Part shown: positions 53,881-63,824 of the stretch, piece by piece
Layout: the number at the start of each line of letters is the position of its first letter
Position numbering within the stretch: position 1 is the first letter of the stretch
Source: Kistimonas asteriae
GTDB lineage: Bacteria; Pseudomonadota; Gammaproteobacteria; Pseudomonadales; Endozoicomonadaceae
NCBI RefSeq assembly: GCF_018263925.1
Contig: NZ_JAEVHF010000015.1
Location: 62,001 to 126,000, forward strand
Direction of reading: 5' to 3'
DNA length: 64,000 nt
Position numbers and translations under genes: made by a program
Notes under the pieces: model-generated
What the model was told of the DNA's origin: nothing
The model's database searches: none
What the model saw: only the letters and a program-made list of their open reading frames with translations

Positions 53881-53955
53881 CCGGTCATGTCCCTGGCTGT
53901 TCACGGTGGCGCTTCGGCGTCGGATGTTATTGTTGGAATAGTGCGGGAAGCGTTT

Positions 53956-54018
53956 CGGTTTTTCTGAGTGCAGCTTGAGTCACTGCACTCAGAAAAACCG
54001 ACTGCAAACTGCAGTCGG
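53956..54018 (-). promoter_or_regulatory. Two strong adjoining hairpins between ccoP and ccoG
   Basis: CGGTTTTTCTGAGTGCAG (53956-53973) pairs perfectly, 18 bp, with 53983-54000 over a 9-base loop. Next to it CCGACTGCA (53998-54006) pairs with TGCAGTCGG (54010-54018) over 3 bases, sharing the CCG at 53998-54000, so the two stems compete at the base. Neither has a T-run on the minus strand. They could protect ccoNOQP mRNA or lower readthrough into ccoGHIS; the function is inferred. Confidence 0.75.
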
Positions 54019-54029
54019 TAAGATTGTGA

Positions 54030-54926
54030 TTACTGGCTGTCTTTCTTGTGAGACAGGCTATAAACGTAGGCAGATACGAGGTGTACCTTTTCTTCGCCAA
54101 GGATATCTTTCCAGGGAGGCATGACACCGTTACGGCCGTTACGGATGGTGTACATCACCTGGGTCTGGGAGGAGCCATACAGCCAGACACCGTTGGTCAG
54201 GTCAGGTGCGCCAAGGAGTTTGTTACCTTTGCCTTCCTGGCCGTGACAGGCAGAACAGGTGGTTTCAAAGACTTTCTTACCTTTGGTGAGATCGGCGTCG
54301 CTGAAGCCAGTATCGATGCCGCTCAGGCTACGAGCATAGGCAGACACATTGCGGACACCGGTTTCTCCAATGACGGCGCCCCAGGCAGGCATTTGCCCAC
54401 GACGGCCTTCCAGAAGGGAGTGCTTGATGTCTGCCGGTGTGCCACCCCACAGCCAGTCGTCATCGGCCAGGTTAGGGAAACCGAATGCCCCGCGAGCATC
54501 ACTGCCATGACAAAGCGCACAGTTATTCAGAAAGATTCGTTGCCCCATTTTCAGGGCCTTGGGGTTGTCCTGCAGCTCTTCAATGGATTTAGCCGCATAT
54601 TGCTGAAACAGCGGTGCATACTGGCGGGTATGTTTGGCGGTTTCGGCTTCCAGCTGGTTAATCTGGGTCCAGCCCAGCGCGCCTTTCCAGACGCCTGGAA
54701 ACAGGATGAGGTAAGCTGCGGTAAACACCAGTGTGGCGATAAACAGCCCAAGCCACCATTGAGGCATTGGGTTGTCATATTCCTCGATACCATCGTAGTT
54801 GTGGCCGGTGGTTTCCGAGGTGGTTTGCTTGCGCTGGGTCTTGGTAGTGGCGATTAACAGGCCAACCACCAAGGCCAGGCAGGCAAACGTCAGGATGAAA
54901 ATCCACCCGCTCCAGAAACTAGACAT
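54030..54926 (-). CDS. ccoP: cbb3 oxidase diheme subunit CcoP
   Basis: A 298-residue protein with two membrane spans in its N-terminal part and two c-type heme motifs: CALCHG and CSACHG. These are the diheme cytochrome c of the cbb3 oxidase, which passes electrons to CcoO. The start at ATG 54926 follows the family (MSSFWSGWI); the frame opens at 54968 without support. It overlaps ccoQ by 8 bases. The two hairpins follow its stop by 12 bases. Confidence 0.96.
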   Translation of the reverse strand: MSSFWSGWIFILTFACLALVVGLLIATTKTQRKQTTSETTGHNYDGIEEYDNPMPQWWLGLFIATLVFTAAYLILFPGVWKGALGWTQINQLEAETAKHTRQYAPLFQQYAAKSIEELQDNPKALKMGQRIFLNNCALCHGSDARGAFGFPNLADDDWLWGGTPADIKHSLLEGRRGQMPAWGAVIGETGVRNVSAYARSLSGIDTGFSDADLTKGKKVFETTCSACHGQEGKGNKLLGAPDLTNGVWLYGSSQTQVMYTIRNGRNGVMPPWKDILGEEKVHLVSAYVYSLSHKKDSQ

Positions 54927-55134
54927 TCTGTTTCTCCCCCATGTTCTTGTTCTTGTCGCCGTTCTCAAGCGCGCTCATGACGGCGGAACGGTGCGCAGTA
55001 TCGTCGGCAAAGGGTAGGTTGGCCGCTTCATCGAAGCTACGCTTCCGTTTGCTGCTATAGGCCCAGAACACGATGCCGACAAAAGCGATCATGCAAAAGA
55101 CAGTGGCCAGTCCACGCAGAATATTGATATCCAT
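54919..55134 (-). CDS. ccoQ: cbb3 oxidase small subunit CcoQ
   Basis: A 71-residue CcoQ: one membrane span (LATVFCMIAFVGIVFWAYSS) followed by a charged cytoplasmic tail (KRKRSFDEAANLPFADD), as in the family. It stabilises the oxidase. It is tightly packed between ccoO (7 bases) and ccoP (8-base overlap). Confidence 0.94.
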   Translation of the reverse strand: MDINILRGLATVFCMIAFVGIVFWAYSSKRKRSFDEAANLPFADDTAHRSAVMSALENGDKNKNMGEKQNV

Positions 55135-55141
55135 AAGCCCG

Positions 55142-55753
55142 TTACCGTTTTGTCGTCAGCGCAGTGCCCAGCCCTTGCAGGTAGGCGACAAGGGCGTCCA
55201 TCTCTGTCTTGCCCTTGACCTCTGCGGCGGCATTGTTGATCTGCTCATCCGTGTAAGGCACGCCAACGAGACGGAGTGCTTCCATCTTCTTGGCGGTGTC
55301 CTTGCCATTCAATACGTTATCCATCAAATGCGGATAAGCTGGCATGATCGACTCAGGTACGACATCACGGGGGTTGTACAGGTGAGCCCGGTGCCACTCA
55401 TCCGAGTAGCGTTGGCCAACCCGGGCGAGATCCGGGCCGGTTCGCTTGGAACCCCAGAGGAACGGGTGATCATAGACGGATTCGCCGGCAACGGAATAGT
55501 GGCCATACCGCTCCACCTCTGCACGCAGCGGACGGATCATTTGGGAATGGCAGCCCACACAGCCTTCCTTGATGTAGACGTCACGGCCTTCCAGCTCCAG
55601 AGCAGGGTAAGGTTTAACCCCTGCGACGGGCTGGGTTGTCTCCTTCTGGAAAAACAGCGGCACGATCTCGACGAGGCCGCCAAAACTGATGGCGACGACG
55701 ACGAGAATCACCATCAAGCCAAGGTTTTTTTCTACAATTTCGTGTTTAGTCAT
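55142..55753 (-). CDS. ccoO: cbb3 oxidase monoheme subunit CcoO
   Basis: A 203-residue FixO/CcoO protein: one N-terminal membrane anchor (about 10-29) and a single heme motif [11 protein letters not shown] near residue 60, then [18 protein letters not shown] and the family stretch [16 protein letters not shown]. It carries electrons from CcoP to CcoN. GGGGGAAG precedes ATG 55753. It follows ccoN by 19 bases. Confidence 0.96.
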   Translation of the reverse strand: MTKHEIVEKNLGLMVILVVVAISFGGLVEIVPLFFQKETTQPVAGVKPYPALELEGRDVYIKEGCVGCHSQMIRPLRAEVERYGHYSVAGESVYDHPFLWGSKRTGPDLARVGQRYSDEWHRAHLYNPRDVVPESIMPAYPHLMDNVLNGKDTAKKMEALRLVGVPYTDEQINNAAAEVKGKTEMDALVAYLQGLGTALTTKR

Positions 55754-55772
55754 GGCTTTAAACTTCCCCCTG

Positions 55773-57197
55773 TCACGCCATTTGGGCGGCCAGCTTAGCC
55801 TGGTCAGGCTCAGCTGCGCGGATGGTGCGGTAGACGTTGTACAGCATCACTACCATACCGGCGAGGAAGAAAGCTCCACCGATGGCGCGGACAATATACC
55901 CGGTCTCACTCTGGATAACGGACTCGATAAAGCTGTAGGTGAGTGTGCCGTCAGCATTCACTGCGCGCCACATCAGACCTTGGGTGATGCCGTTAACCCA
56001 CATGGCGGCGATGTACAGAACGGTACCGATAGTGGCCAGCCAGAAGTGTGCGTTGACCATGCTGATACTGTACATGCTGTCACGTCCCCAGAGGCGTGGA
56101 ATCATGTGATAAAGGGCACCAATGGATACCATGGCCACCCAGCCCAGTGCGCCGGAGTGCACATGTCCAATGGTCCAGTCAGTGTAGTGAGACAGTGCGT
56201 TGACGGTCTTGATAGCCATCATCGGACCTTCGAAGGTGGACATACCGTAGAACGACAGTGAAACCACCAGGAATCGTAGTACCGGGTCGGTACGCAGCTT
56301 GTGCCAGGCGCCGGACAATGTCATGACACCGTTGATCATACCGCCCCAGGAGGGTGCCAGCAGAACCAGTGACATCACCATGCCGAGGCTCTGCGCCCAG
56401 TCAGGCAGCGCCGTGTAGTGCAGGTGGTGTGGGCCGGCCCAGATGTAAATGGCGATCAGTGCCCAGAAGTGGACGATGGACAGGCGGTAGGAGTAAACCG
56501 GACGTTCTGCCTGCTTGGGTACGAAATAGTACATCATGCCCAGGAAACCGGCTGTCAGGAAGAAGCCAACGGCATTATGGCCATACCACCACTGGATCAT
56601 GGCATCCATGGCGCCGGCATAGGCCGAATAGGACTTCCAGAAGGTGACTGGCACAGACATGCTGTTGACCACATGAAGCAGGGCAACAGTAATAATGAAT
56701 GCACCGTAGAACCAATTGGCGACATAGATATGCTGAGTCTTCCGCTTCATGACTGTGCCGAAGAATACATAGGCATAAACCAGCCAGACAACGGTGATCA
56801 GGATATCGATTGGCCACTCCAGCTCGGCATACTCCTTGGAGGAGGTCAGCCCCAGAGGCAGAGTGATGGCAGCCAGCAGGATCACCAGGTTCCACCCCCA
56901 GAAGGTGAACGCCGCCAAGCCATCAGAGACGAGCCGAGCCTGACAGGTCCGCTGCACCACATAGTACGATGTGGCGAACAGGGCGGAACCACCGAACGCA
57001 AAGATCACCGCATTGGTATGCAGTGGCCTCAGTCGACCGAAGGTCAGGTAAGGTTCAAAGTTGAGTTCAGGAAACACCAGCTGGATTGCAATCAGCAAAC
57101 CAACAGCCATGCCGACGATACCCCATACCACCGTCATCACGGCAAACTGGCGAACCACTTTATAGTTGTAGTGTGTGTTCGTTGTTGCGCTACTCAT
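55773..57197 (-). CDS. ccoN: cbb3 oxidase catalytic subunit CcoN
   Basis: A 474-residue heme-copper oxidase subunit I with 12 or more spans. The low-spin heme region [15 protein letters not shown], the active-site segment [15 protein letters not shown] (with the cross-linked Tyr typical of cbb3), [16 protein letters not shown], and [12 protein letters not shown] mark the binuclear centre. It reduces oxygen to water with high affinity, pumping protons. Start at ATG 57197 with GGAT 6 bases upstream. It heads the ccoNOQP operon, and an Anr-like box lies upstream. Confidence 0.97.
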   Translation of the reverse strand: MSSATTNTHYNYKVVRQFAVMTVVWGIVGMAVGLLIAIQLVFPELNFEPYLTFGRLRPLHTNAVIFAFGGSALFATSYYVVQRTCQARLVSDGLAAFTFWGWNLVILLAAITLPLGLTSSKEYAELEWPIDILITVVWLVYAYVFFGTVMKRKTQHIYVANWFYGAFIITVALLHVVNSMSVPVTFWKSYSAYAGAMDAMIQWWYGHNAVGFFLTAGFLGMMYYFVPKQAERPVYSYRLSIVHFWALIAIYIWAGPHHLHYTALPDWAQSLGMVMSLVLLAPSWGGMINGVMTLSGAWHKLRTDPVLRFLVVSLSFYGMSTFEGPMMAIKTVNALSHYTDWTIGHVHSGALGWVAMVSIGALYHMIPRLWGRDSMYSISMVNAHFWLATIGTVLYIAAMWVNGITQGLMWRAVNADGTLTYSFIESVIQSETGYIVRAIGGAFFLAGMVVMLYNVYRTIRAAEPDQAKLAAQMA

Positions 57198-57238
57198 GTA
57201 TGGATCCACATAACCTTCGCTTAAGTACGTACATATCC

Positions 57239-57287
57239 CTACTTAAGTATCAGTAAGCTGAAAAGGCAAAGCAATGACTTGTGTCAA
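57239..57287 (-). promoter_or_regulatory. Probable Anr-dependent promoter of ccoNOQP
   Basis: TTGACACAAGTCAT (minus strand, 57287-57274) resembles the Anr/FNR box TTGAT-N4-ATCAA with changes in both half-sites. If it is centred at -41.5 the transcript starts near 57239, and GATACT (57251-57246) falls near -10. The hemN box is much stronger. The remaining gap to the next gene at 57698 shows nothing else I can support. Confidence 0.5.
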
Positions 57288-57697
57288 CATCAGGTCAATC
57301 TTTGCGCAGTTGCTCCTCATACCCCCGCAAGGTGCTTGACGCGTTGCCAAAACCAAACCGCCAGCCATCAAGGCTGTTTCCAGTCGACATCATGTTTTTT
57401 GAGAGCTGGGTGCTAATGGGTAACTGGTTTCTACGCTGTCTGTTGTTGGTTTTGTTATCAGACAGGGCCTGCGAATTTGCCAATCAGTCCACATCTGCAG
57501 GCCGATCCGCGAGGCGACGTCAATCATATCAGAAAGCGCGTAACTATGCGCAACCGCTTATCGATATTTCCTTATGTTTATTGTTGTTTTTTCTTGGTCG
57601 TCGGTTGTTTTGCACGTGAATGCCTGTGGCTGTTTGGTATGTGACGATGGTAATGATTGGTTAAGCTGCCCCATTTGTTTTGGGGGATGTTTTTAGT

Positions 57698-59320
57698 ATG
57701 ACACCATACCCATTCGCGAAAAGGGTTTCCGTTTCGCTGATTTTACTGTGTTCTATGGCTTTAGCGGCCTGTTCATTGCTGGACAATGGGAATACAGAGA
57801 AACATAACGCTAACGCCTGGCACCTAACGGTATTACATACCAATGATCATCACGGTCATTTCTGGAGAAATGGTAATGGTGAGTGGGGTATGGCGGCGAG
57901 AAAGACATTGATTGATCGTATTCGCGCAGAAGTCACCGAGTCGGGTGGGCATGTGCTGTTATTGTCTGGTGGCGATATCAATACAGGTGTTCCTGAATCC
58001 GATCTTCAGGATGCCGTTCCTGATTTCAAGGGCATGAACCTGCTGGGTTATGACGCGATGGCGGTCGGCAATCATGAATTTGATAATCCGATGCCAGTAC
58101 TGCGCATGCAGGAACGCATTGCAACGTTCCCGTTCCTTGCTGCCAATATCCGTGATGAGGCAACCGGTGAGCGCTTGTTTCAGCCTTATACAGTATTTCG
58201 ACTGGATGGTTTGAAGGTCGCCGTATTGGGTTTAACGACGGACGATACCCAGAAAATCGGCAATCAGGAAAATGTTCAGGGTATTGTCTTTACACGTCCT
58301 GAAGTAGAAGCCAGGGCGTTATTGCCTGAATTAAAGAAACAGGCCGATGTTGTTATTGCTACGACGCATATGGGACATTATAAAAATGGCCGGCACGGTT
58401 CCAATGCCCCCGGGGATGTCACTCTGGCAAGAAACGTCAATGGCATTGATTTGATTGTGGGTGGGCATTCCCAGAACCCACTCTTTGAACCTGATCGCCA
58501 GAATGACACCTGGATTCTTCAGGCGCAGGACTGGGGGCGCTATCTGGGACGTGCTGATTTTGAGTACAGCAATGGGCAACTCAAATTACTGAATTACCAG
58601 TTAATCCCAGTCAATCATACGCAGTCAGTTATGAGCGTTGATGGTGATAAGGTTCGTCTGCCTGTCGGTGATATTATCCCTGAAAATCCTGCGATGCTTG
58701 CCTTGCTGACGCCATATCAAAAGAAAGGCGAAGCGGAAGTGCTACAACAGGTTGGCTACACCGATGGACGATTGATGGGCGAGAGAAAGGAAGTTCGCTT
58801 TGGTTATACCAACCTTGGTCGTTTAATAGCACTGGCGCAGATGGATATGGTAGGTGCAGATCTTGCTGTTGTCAGTGCAGGTGGTATAAGGGCGAGTATT
58901 CAGAAAGGCGAAATTACTTACCGGGATATCCTGAGTGTTCAGCCCTTTGGTAATGGTATTGCGTATGTTGACCTTTCCGGAAAGGCACTGAAAGAATACT
59001 TGGGCAATGTCGCCGAAAAAACCATTAATAGCGGCGGTTTTGCACACTTTGCCGGTGTTGAAATGAGAATGCGAGGTGGCTCGCTGGAGTCGATCAATGT
59101 AGCTGGTAAACCGCTAAAGGATAACCAAACATATCGGCTCGCCTTGAACAGCTTTTCTGCAGCAGGCGGTGATGATTACCCGGTTTTAACGTCCAATCCA
59201 ACCTATATTGAGAGTGGGTTTACTGATGCCAGCGTATTACGGGAGTATATTCGCAAACACTCTCCTGTCCATATTGCTGACTACAAACCGGATGGAATTG
59301 TGCGGCTACCGGCAGAATAA
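57698..59320 (+). CDS. UshA-like 5'-nucleotidase/UDP-sugar hydrolase lipoprotein
   Basis: A 540-residue metallophosphoesterase with C-terminal 5'-nucleotidase domain. LAAC near residue 25 is a lipobox, so it is a lipoprotein rather than a soluble UshA. Metal-binding motifs are seen in order: HTNDHHGHF, GGDINTG, GNHEFD, THMGH and GGHSQ. The C-terminal half has the substrate domain (SAGGIRAS, YRDILSVQPFGN, NSFSAAGGDDYPV). It likely degrades nucleotides or UDP-sugars at the cell surface or in the periplasm. I start at ATG 57698; GGGGGA lies 10 or more bases upstream. Confidence 0.92.
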   Translation: MTPYPFAKRVSVSLILLCSMALAACSLLDNGNTEKHNANAWHLTVLHTNDHHGHFWRNGNGEWGMAARKTLIDRIRAEVTESGGHVLLLSGGDINTGVPESDLQDAVPDFKGMNLLGYDAMAVGNHEFDNPMPVLRMQERIATFPFLAANIRDEATGERLFQPYTVFRLDGLKVAVLGLTTDDTQKIGNQENVQGIVFTRPEVEARALLPELKKQADVVIATTHMGHYKNGRHGSNAPGDVTLARNVNGIDLIVGGHSQNPLFEPDRQNDTWILQAQDWGRYLGRADFEYSNGQLKLLNYQLIPVNHTQSVMSVDGDKVRLPVGDIIPENPAMLALLTPYQKKGEAEVLQQVGYTDGRLMGERKEVRFGYTNLGRLIALAQMDMVGADLAVVSAGGIRASIQKGEITYRDILSVQPFGNGIAYVDLSGKALKEYLGNVAEKTINSGGFAHFAGVEMRMRGGSLESINVAGKPLKDNQTYRLALNSFSAAGGDDYPVLTSNPTYIESGFTDASVLREYIRKHSPVHIADYKPDGIVRLPAE

Positions 59321-59335
59321 AAGTTAACTTCTAGC

Positions 59336-59358
59336 GTGTGGCAGTGTTCCTGCCACAC
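59336..59358. terminator. Hairpin between the nucleotidase gene and hmgA
   Basis: GTGTGGCAG (59336-59344) pairs with CTGCCACAC (59350-59358) over a 5-base loop, between two convergent genes. T-runs are not marked, so it is a likely rather than certain terminator. Confidence 0.6.
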
Positions 59359-59372
59359 TCTGGATGTATATC

Positions 59373-60722
59373 TCACTTGCTCGTGCCAGCTGCATTAAAG
59401 GTAGGGGAGATGTTTTGCCAGCAATCGGTATAGTTTTCCTGACGTAATCCGCCATTGATAGCAAAGGCCGTAGGTTTGTAGAGGAAGGATGACTCAAACA
59501 TAAACGCCAGTGTTTTTTCCTGCTTTTGCGGCGTCAGCTTGGCTTTTGTGGCTTGTTCAACGGCAGTGCCATCAGGTCCATGGGGCGACATGCAGTTGTG
59601 CAGACTGCCGCCACCGGGCACAAAACCGCCGTCTGATTTGGCGTCGTATACCCCTTCTATAAGACCCATGTACTCACTCATGATATTGCGGTGAAACCAG
59701 GGGGGCCTAAAGGTGTTTTCTGCGACCATCCAGCGAGGGGGGAATATGACGAAATCTACGTTGGCAAGTCCTTCATGATCCAGTGGTGAAGTCAGTACGG
59801 TGAATATTGATGGGTCAGGGTGGTCAAAGCTGACAGTATTGATAGTGTTGAAGGTTTTCAGGTCATATTTGTAAGGCGCGTAATTTCCATGCCAGGCGAC
59901 GACATCAAAAGGGGAGTGATCCAGTTCACAGCGAAAGAATCTGCCACCGAATTTTGTCAGTAACTGTACTGGCTCATTGCTATCTTCAAACCAGGCGACA
60001 GGCGTTTTGAAGTCCCGAGGGTTTGCCAGTCCGTTGGCTCCGATAGGCCCCAGATCAGGCAAGCGAAACGGGTTGCCGTAATTTTCCAGTATATAGCCAC
60101 TGGCATGTGGGTCTGACAGATTGATACGGAACTTAATTCCCCGCTGTATAACGACGATTTCACCGGGACTCACCAGAAGGCGTCCGAATTCGGTGTCAAT
60201 TTTTAATGACCCCTGTTGAGGCACGATGAGCAGATCACCATCCGCATTGCAGAAACAGCGTTTCTCCATGCTCGTTGATACTGAATAGAGATGAATCGCG
60301 CTGCCCTGACGCATGGCAGCATTGCCATTACCGGCGACGGTTTTGATACCGGCGATGAAGTCACAGGCGTGTTCCGGCAGTGGTTGAGGATTCCAGCGCA
60401 GGCGTTCTGGTGTTAGCCAGGTATCACTGAAAGGTCCGGTTTGCCAGATTTCTGAAAGAATGGATTCGTACGGTGACTGTTTGACCGAAGGATGAATCCT
60501 GTATAGCCAGGATCGCTGGTTTTCATGTCGTCTGGCGGTGAAGCCCGTGCCACTGATTTGCTCGGCAATGAGTCCATAGGGAGGTGATTGAGGCGAGTTT
60601 TGGCCTGTCGGCAATGCGTCTGGAAGGGCTTCTGTACTGAAGTGATTACCAAAACCTGTCATGTAATTAATAGAGTCAGAAGTCTTCTTTTTGCTGGTCG
60701 ACTGTCTTCTTGCCTTTTTCAT
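59373..60722 (-). CDS. hmgA: Homogentisate 1,2-dioxygenase
   Basis: A 449-residue HmgA, opening the aromatic ring of homogentisate in tyrosine/phenylalanine breakdown. Family marks include [31 protein letters not shown], the [13 protein letters not shown] segment that holds iron ligands His and Glu, and [15 protein letters not shown] with a third His ligand. AAGGG precedes ATG 60722. The usual partners (fahA, maiA, hpd) are not adjacent. The protein begins with an extra Lys/Arg-rich stretch of about 15 residues. Confidence 0.96.
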   Translation of the reverse strand: MKKARRQSTSKKKTSDSINYMTGFGNHFSTEALPDALPTGQNSPQSPPYGLIAEQISGTGFTARRHENQRSWLYRIHPSVKQSPYESILSEIWQTGPFSDTWLTPERLRWNPQPLPEHACDFIAGIKTVAGNGNAAMRQGSAIHLYSVSTSMEKRCFCNADGDLLIVPQQGSLKIDTEFGRLLVSPGEIVVIQRGIKFRINLSDPHASGYILENYGNPFRLPDLGPIGANGLANPRDFKTPVAWFEDSNEPVQLLTKFGGRFFRCELDHSPFDVVAWHGNYAPYKYDLKTFNTINTVSFDHPDPSIFTVLTSPLDHEGLANVDFVIFPPRWMVAENTFRPPWFHRNIMSEYMGLIEGVYDAKSDGGFVPGGGSLHNCMSPHGPDGTAVEQATKAKLTPQKQEKTLAFMFESSFLYKPTAFAINGGLRQENYTDCWQNISPTFNAAGTSK

Positions 60723-61125
60723 CCCTTAACCTCTGAAAGCCGGTATCAGTCTGGTCTGAGTCACAAGACTAATACGTTTCTTATACGATGCATCATGTAT
60801 CCCTGATCTTTGAATCTACCATGTGTTCCAATCGGAGCAAATTTCATACAGCAGAAAATGCCTGATTGATGGATCCGCCTGAATCGATGTCCGCTTTAAG
60901 AAGCCGCAGTGATGTTGCGGTAGCAATACTCGGCAGGCTAAAAATGGGTATCCCTTGAACTGTCAGATTGGTCTTTGAAATGTATAAATAGAAGAAGGAG
61001 TGGAATGACCGAAATGCCCTTCGGCAAAGTCGGAGGTCATTTAACAAAATGAGACGATATTATTTGTAGAAGTCGTTTTTGTTTGTTGAAAAGGTTCAGT
61101 ATCAAAGATCGCGGGGCTGGTGTCA
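60723..61125. other. Intergenic stretch without a convincing gene
   Basis: About 400 bases between the hmgA start and the ankyrin gene stop. An inverted repeat pairs AATGACC (61004-61010) with GGTCATT (61035-61041), with TGCC/GGCA inside it (61015-61018 and 61023-61026), which might end the ankyrin transcript, though no T-run follows. A 67-codon minus-strand ORF at 60844-61047 has no recognisable features. Confidence 0.5.
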
Positions 61126-63108
61126 TTAGTGGTTGTTTTCATGTTCCACCTCATTACTCTTGGTATCCTCATCTGTCTCATCCACGCAGATCAGGTAATT
61201 CTGTAAACGGTTAGGTATGGGCAACGCCTGTACAGCAGTAGGCCAGTTATGTTTAGTGAACTTTCTTATATTTATACGACATTGCTGCTTAAGTGTGAAC
61301 TTTAGCGGGATATCAGGTGCTTCTTTAAGTATTTGAGCGAGAATTTCTGGCTTATATTTTTCGCGCATCTCAGCATCAGGTGTCCTACCATTTTTATCAG
61401 CCTTAAAGCGTTCGGCACCGACCCTTACCAGGGAGGTAACAAAATGGGTATCGTCATCGCCACCACGAGCCGCATAGAGTAATGGGGTCATGTCATTTTC
61501 AGCAGCTTTATTAACGTCAGCGCCAGCGCATATCAGGATATCGAAGGTACCGGTAAGATTCCAGAAAATTGCTCGAAATAAAGGACTCTGGCCACTGTCA
61601 TTAACCGCATTAATATCGGCTCCTGCATAAATCAGAGCTTTGGCAATATCTCCAGATACTGCCATATGAAGGGGGGTATCTCCGTGATCGTCCTGATAAT
61701 TCACTGGTGCGCCGTTTTTTAGCAGGAATAAAATAATCTCTTTTTCTCTGTCCGTATAGGGATCACGGCGAGTTGTTCTCTTTAGAGCAGCTGTCAGCGC
61801 ATCCCTTAATGGAAGGTCGAGTTTATTCTCCTGTGAAAATTGAATGAGTGCTTCGACATTCTCTTTGCATTTGGCTTTAGTTGTCAGTAGTAGAATGTGT
61901 TCTTGTCTACCCAGGACATTAGCTTTTGCTGTGATGTCAGGAGAGGCGCCACCTTGTAGCAAAGCTCTGGTAATAGCGCCGCTGTCGTTCTCGGATTCGA
62001 TGAAGTGTATTAATAGTGCTGAAGGGTTGGCTGTTTCTGGGATTGAGGCACCGGCTTCCAAGAGACGCTCTGCCATCAAGATTGCTTTTTTAGCCTTATT
62101 CTTTTCTTCAGCTATTACCGTTCCAAAAAATCCCCTTGATACTCTAGTACCTTGAATTGCCTTGACCAATACCTGGCTGCCAGCAGGGTTGTTAACCTCA
62201 ATGCCCCAGCTCATGATTGTGTTGAAGACGTCAACAAGGCCTTTATCTATTGCAGCCTCTAATGTCTGTGCTTTTACTAGCGCGTCTTGAGTATCTAAGG
62301 ATTGACTATCGTTAGTCAATAATGCCGTCTGTAAGCGATTCAGCAAAATCTGAATTATTCCTCTGTCACCCTCACTTCCGAATGATTTAATAGCAAAGGT
62401 CAGTGCCGCATACGCATGATCAAACGTTCCAGTTTTATCCATATCGAGCATGAATGTCACGACATCTTCGAACTCCCACTCTATCGCCAAGTCAAGTAAG
62501 GAGTGTGGACCCTTTTTGTTGCCAATAGGCGTATCGAGTTTACGGGTGACATCATCAAGGCTATAGCGTTCACTCTTTAGAAGAGATAAAGCCTCCATTT
62601 CACGTTCTGGCCCTTTACAGAACACATATTTCGCCCCATGGTCAAATTCCAGTGCTTTAAATAACGGATATAAAGAATCCCCTTCTGCAGGAGCGGGAGC
62701 GCCAATGACATGCTCTACTACCTGAGGACTGATGTCGCTTTCTGCTTGGGGTATGGATGCTGGTGAGGCCACCTTTACACTATTAGTATTGGGTGTTTCT
62801 TCTCCGGTCTCTGTCATGTGTTCTGAATTATCACCCTGTATGACAGATTCCTGCGAGCCTGACTCTGATGACGATTTCTCACTTCCCAACAAGTTGCTGC
62901 AACAAGGTGAACAAGCATCAATAATAAAAGACCAGATGGTGCTACACAGTGTGCATATGGAATCAGTGATATTCCTGGCTGCATCTTTTATCGGCGTAAT
63001 CATATAGTGACAAAAATACCCTTCATTATTCTCACTGGTAGCATCATGTGCTTCAGACTGATGACCACTAATAATACTTAAGTCATCTAAAGAAGGAGAG
63101 TGGGCCAT
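61126..63108 (-). CDS. Ankyrin-repeat protein with SOCS-box-like C-terminus
   Basis: A 660-residue protein. Residues about 50-72 hold a Cys-rich hydrophobic patch (C52, C55, C66, C69, C70). A Ser/Glu-rich linker and a helical middle of degenerate ankyrin-like units follow. Clear ankyrin repeats run about 470-585 (DHGDTPLHMAVSG, AGADINAVNDSGQSPLFRAI, AGADVNKAAENDMTPLLYAA). Residues 605-641 match a SOCS box: BC-box T605-L606-x3-C610-x3-I614 and Cul5-box LPIP (629-632) followed by Y638-L639. In animals, ASB proteins with this layout recruit Elongin B/C-Cul5 ubiquitin ligases. I chose ATG 63108 (GGAT six bases upstream) over TTG 63120. No secretion signal is evident. A host-directed effector is the likely reading, inferred from sequence alone. 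Confidence 0.85.
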   Translation of the reverse strand: MAHSPSLDDLSIISGHQSEAHDATSENNEGYFCHYMITPIKDAARNITDSICTLCSTIWSFIIDACSPCCSNLLGSEKSSSESGSQESVIQGDNSEHMTETGEETPNTNSVKVASPASIPQAESDISPQVVEHVIGAPAPAEGDSLYPLFKALEFDHGAKYVFCKGPEREMEALSLLKSERYSLDDVTRKLDTPIGNKKGPHSLLDLAIEWEFEDVVTFMLDMDKTGTFDHAYAALTFAIKSFGSEGDRGIIQILLNRLQTALLTNDSQSLDTQDALVKAQTLEAAIDKGLVDVFNTIMSWGIEVNNPAGSQVLVKAIQGTRVSRGFFGTVIAEEKNKAKKAILMAERLLEAGASIPETANPSALLIHFIESENDSGAITRALLQGGASPDITAKANVLGRQEHILLLTTKAKCKENVEALIQFSQENKLDLPLRDALTAALKRTTRRDPYTDREKEIILFLLKNGAPVNYQDDHGDTPLHMAVSGDIAKALIYAGADINAVNDSGQSPLFRAIFWNLTGTFDILICAGADVNKAAENDMTPLLYAARGGDDDTHFVTSLVRVGAERFKADKNGRTPDAEMREKYKPEILAQILKEAPDIPLKFTLKQQCRINIRKFTKHNWPTAVQALPIPNRLQNYLICVDETDEDTKSNEVEHENNH

Positions 63109-63824
63109 ATCGTTATCCAATTACCGTTAAACAGGAAGCGTTTTTAATATTTACTATGTAAATGCTGTTGTTTCTCGAGCTACTGGCATTTTGATAGTTC
63201 GAGTGGCCTAATACTGGCCTTGACTGTTTGATGCTCGTATTCAATAAAAGTTCCCAAGGACGTATGAAATCTTAATGTAAAAATATAAGAATATGAATTT
63301 ATTCAAAAAAATCAGGTTCTTGCAGAAAGTAAGTGGATAAAGGGTGCTGCTTTTTGAGTCATGCATCACACAGGTTGATGTGTGCTCTCTAGAGATTGCT
63401 CGTCAGTCACTTGTTCGTGTTTTTCTATAGAGTGCGAATAATAGATTGTTTCTCCAGTGAATCGCTTTAGCTGGTTTTTCAGGGTTAAATTATGATGTTT
63501 AATTCTTCGAATAAATGAAATGGCTTCCGGATGACTAGCCTAACATCTGATTGGGCTAATGTATGAAGTTTTCAGGTATCTGTTTATTGGTAACGAAATT
63601 TTAGGATGGTCAACGATCAATTAATTGATTTAGTGTGTTGGCTCGAGATTGGTTCAAAGGTATAAATAATGTCTTTTTGAAGCGAGAGTTTCATAAATAA
63701 AATAATCATCAAAATGTTTCTTGCTATCAATAAAAAGAGAAATATATGTCCATTTCGAGTAATAATTTTTACTGTCGTGTTTGTAAAGGGGGGGCAGTGA
63801 CTGTATGCTGTATCAACTTTCTAT
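63109..63824. other. AT-rich stretch with no convincing gene
   Basis: About 700 bases that look AT-rich and lack any long ORF. It must hold the promoter of the ankyrin gene, but I could not pick one with confidence. A small repeat CACAC...GTGTG lies near 63370. Short ORFs near 63746 (30 codons, with two Cys pairs) and 63805 (24 codons, very hydrophobic) are too small to trust. Confidence 0.5.

Noticed and set aside
57281..57619. 112-codon plus-strand ORF between ccoN and the nucleotidase gene
   Set aside because: Irregular composition, no ribosome binding site, and it overlaps the probable ccoN promoter.
60844..61047. 67-codon minus-strand ORF between hmgA and the ankyrin gene
   Set aside because: No start signal and no known family; could be a remnant but there is nothing to support it.
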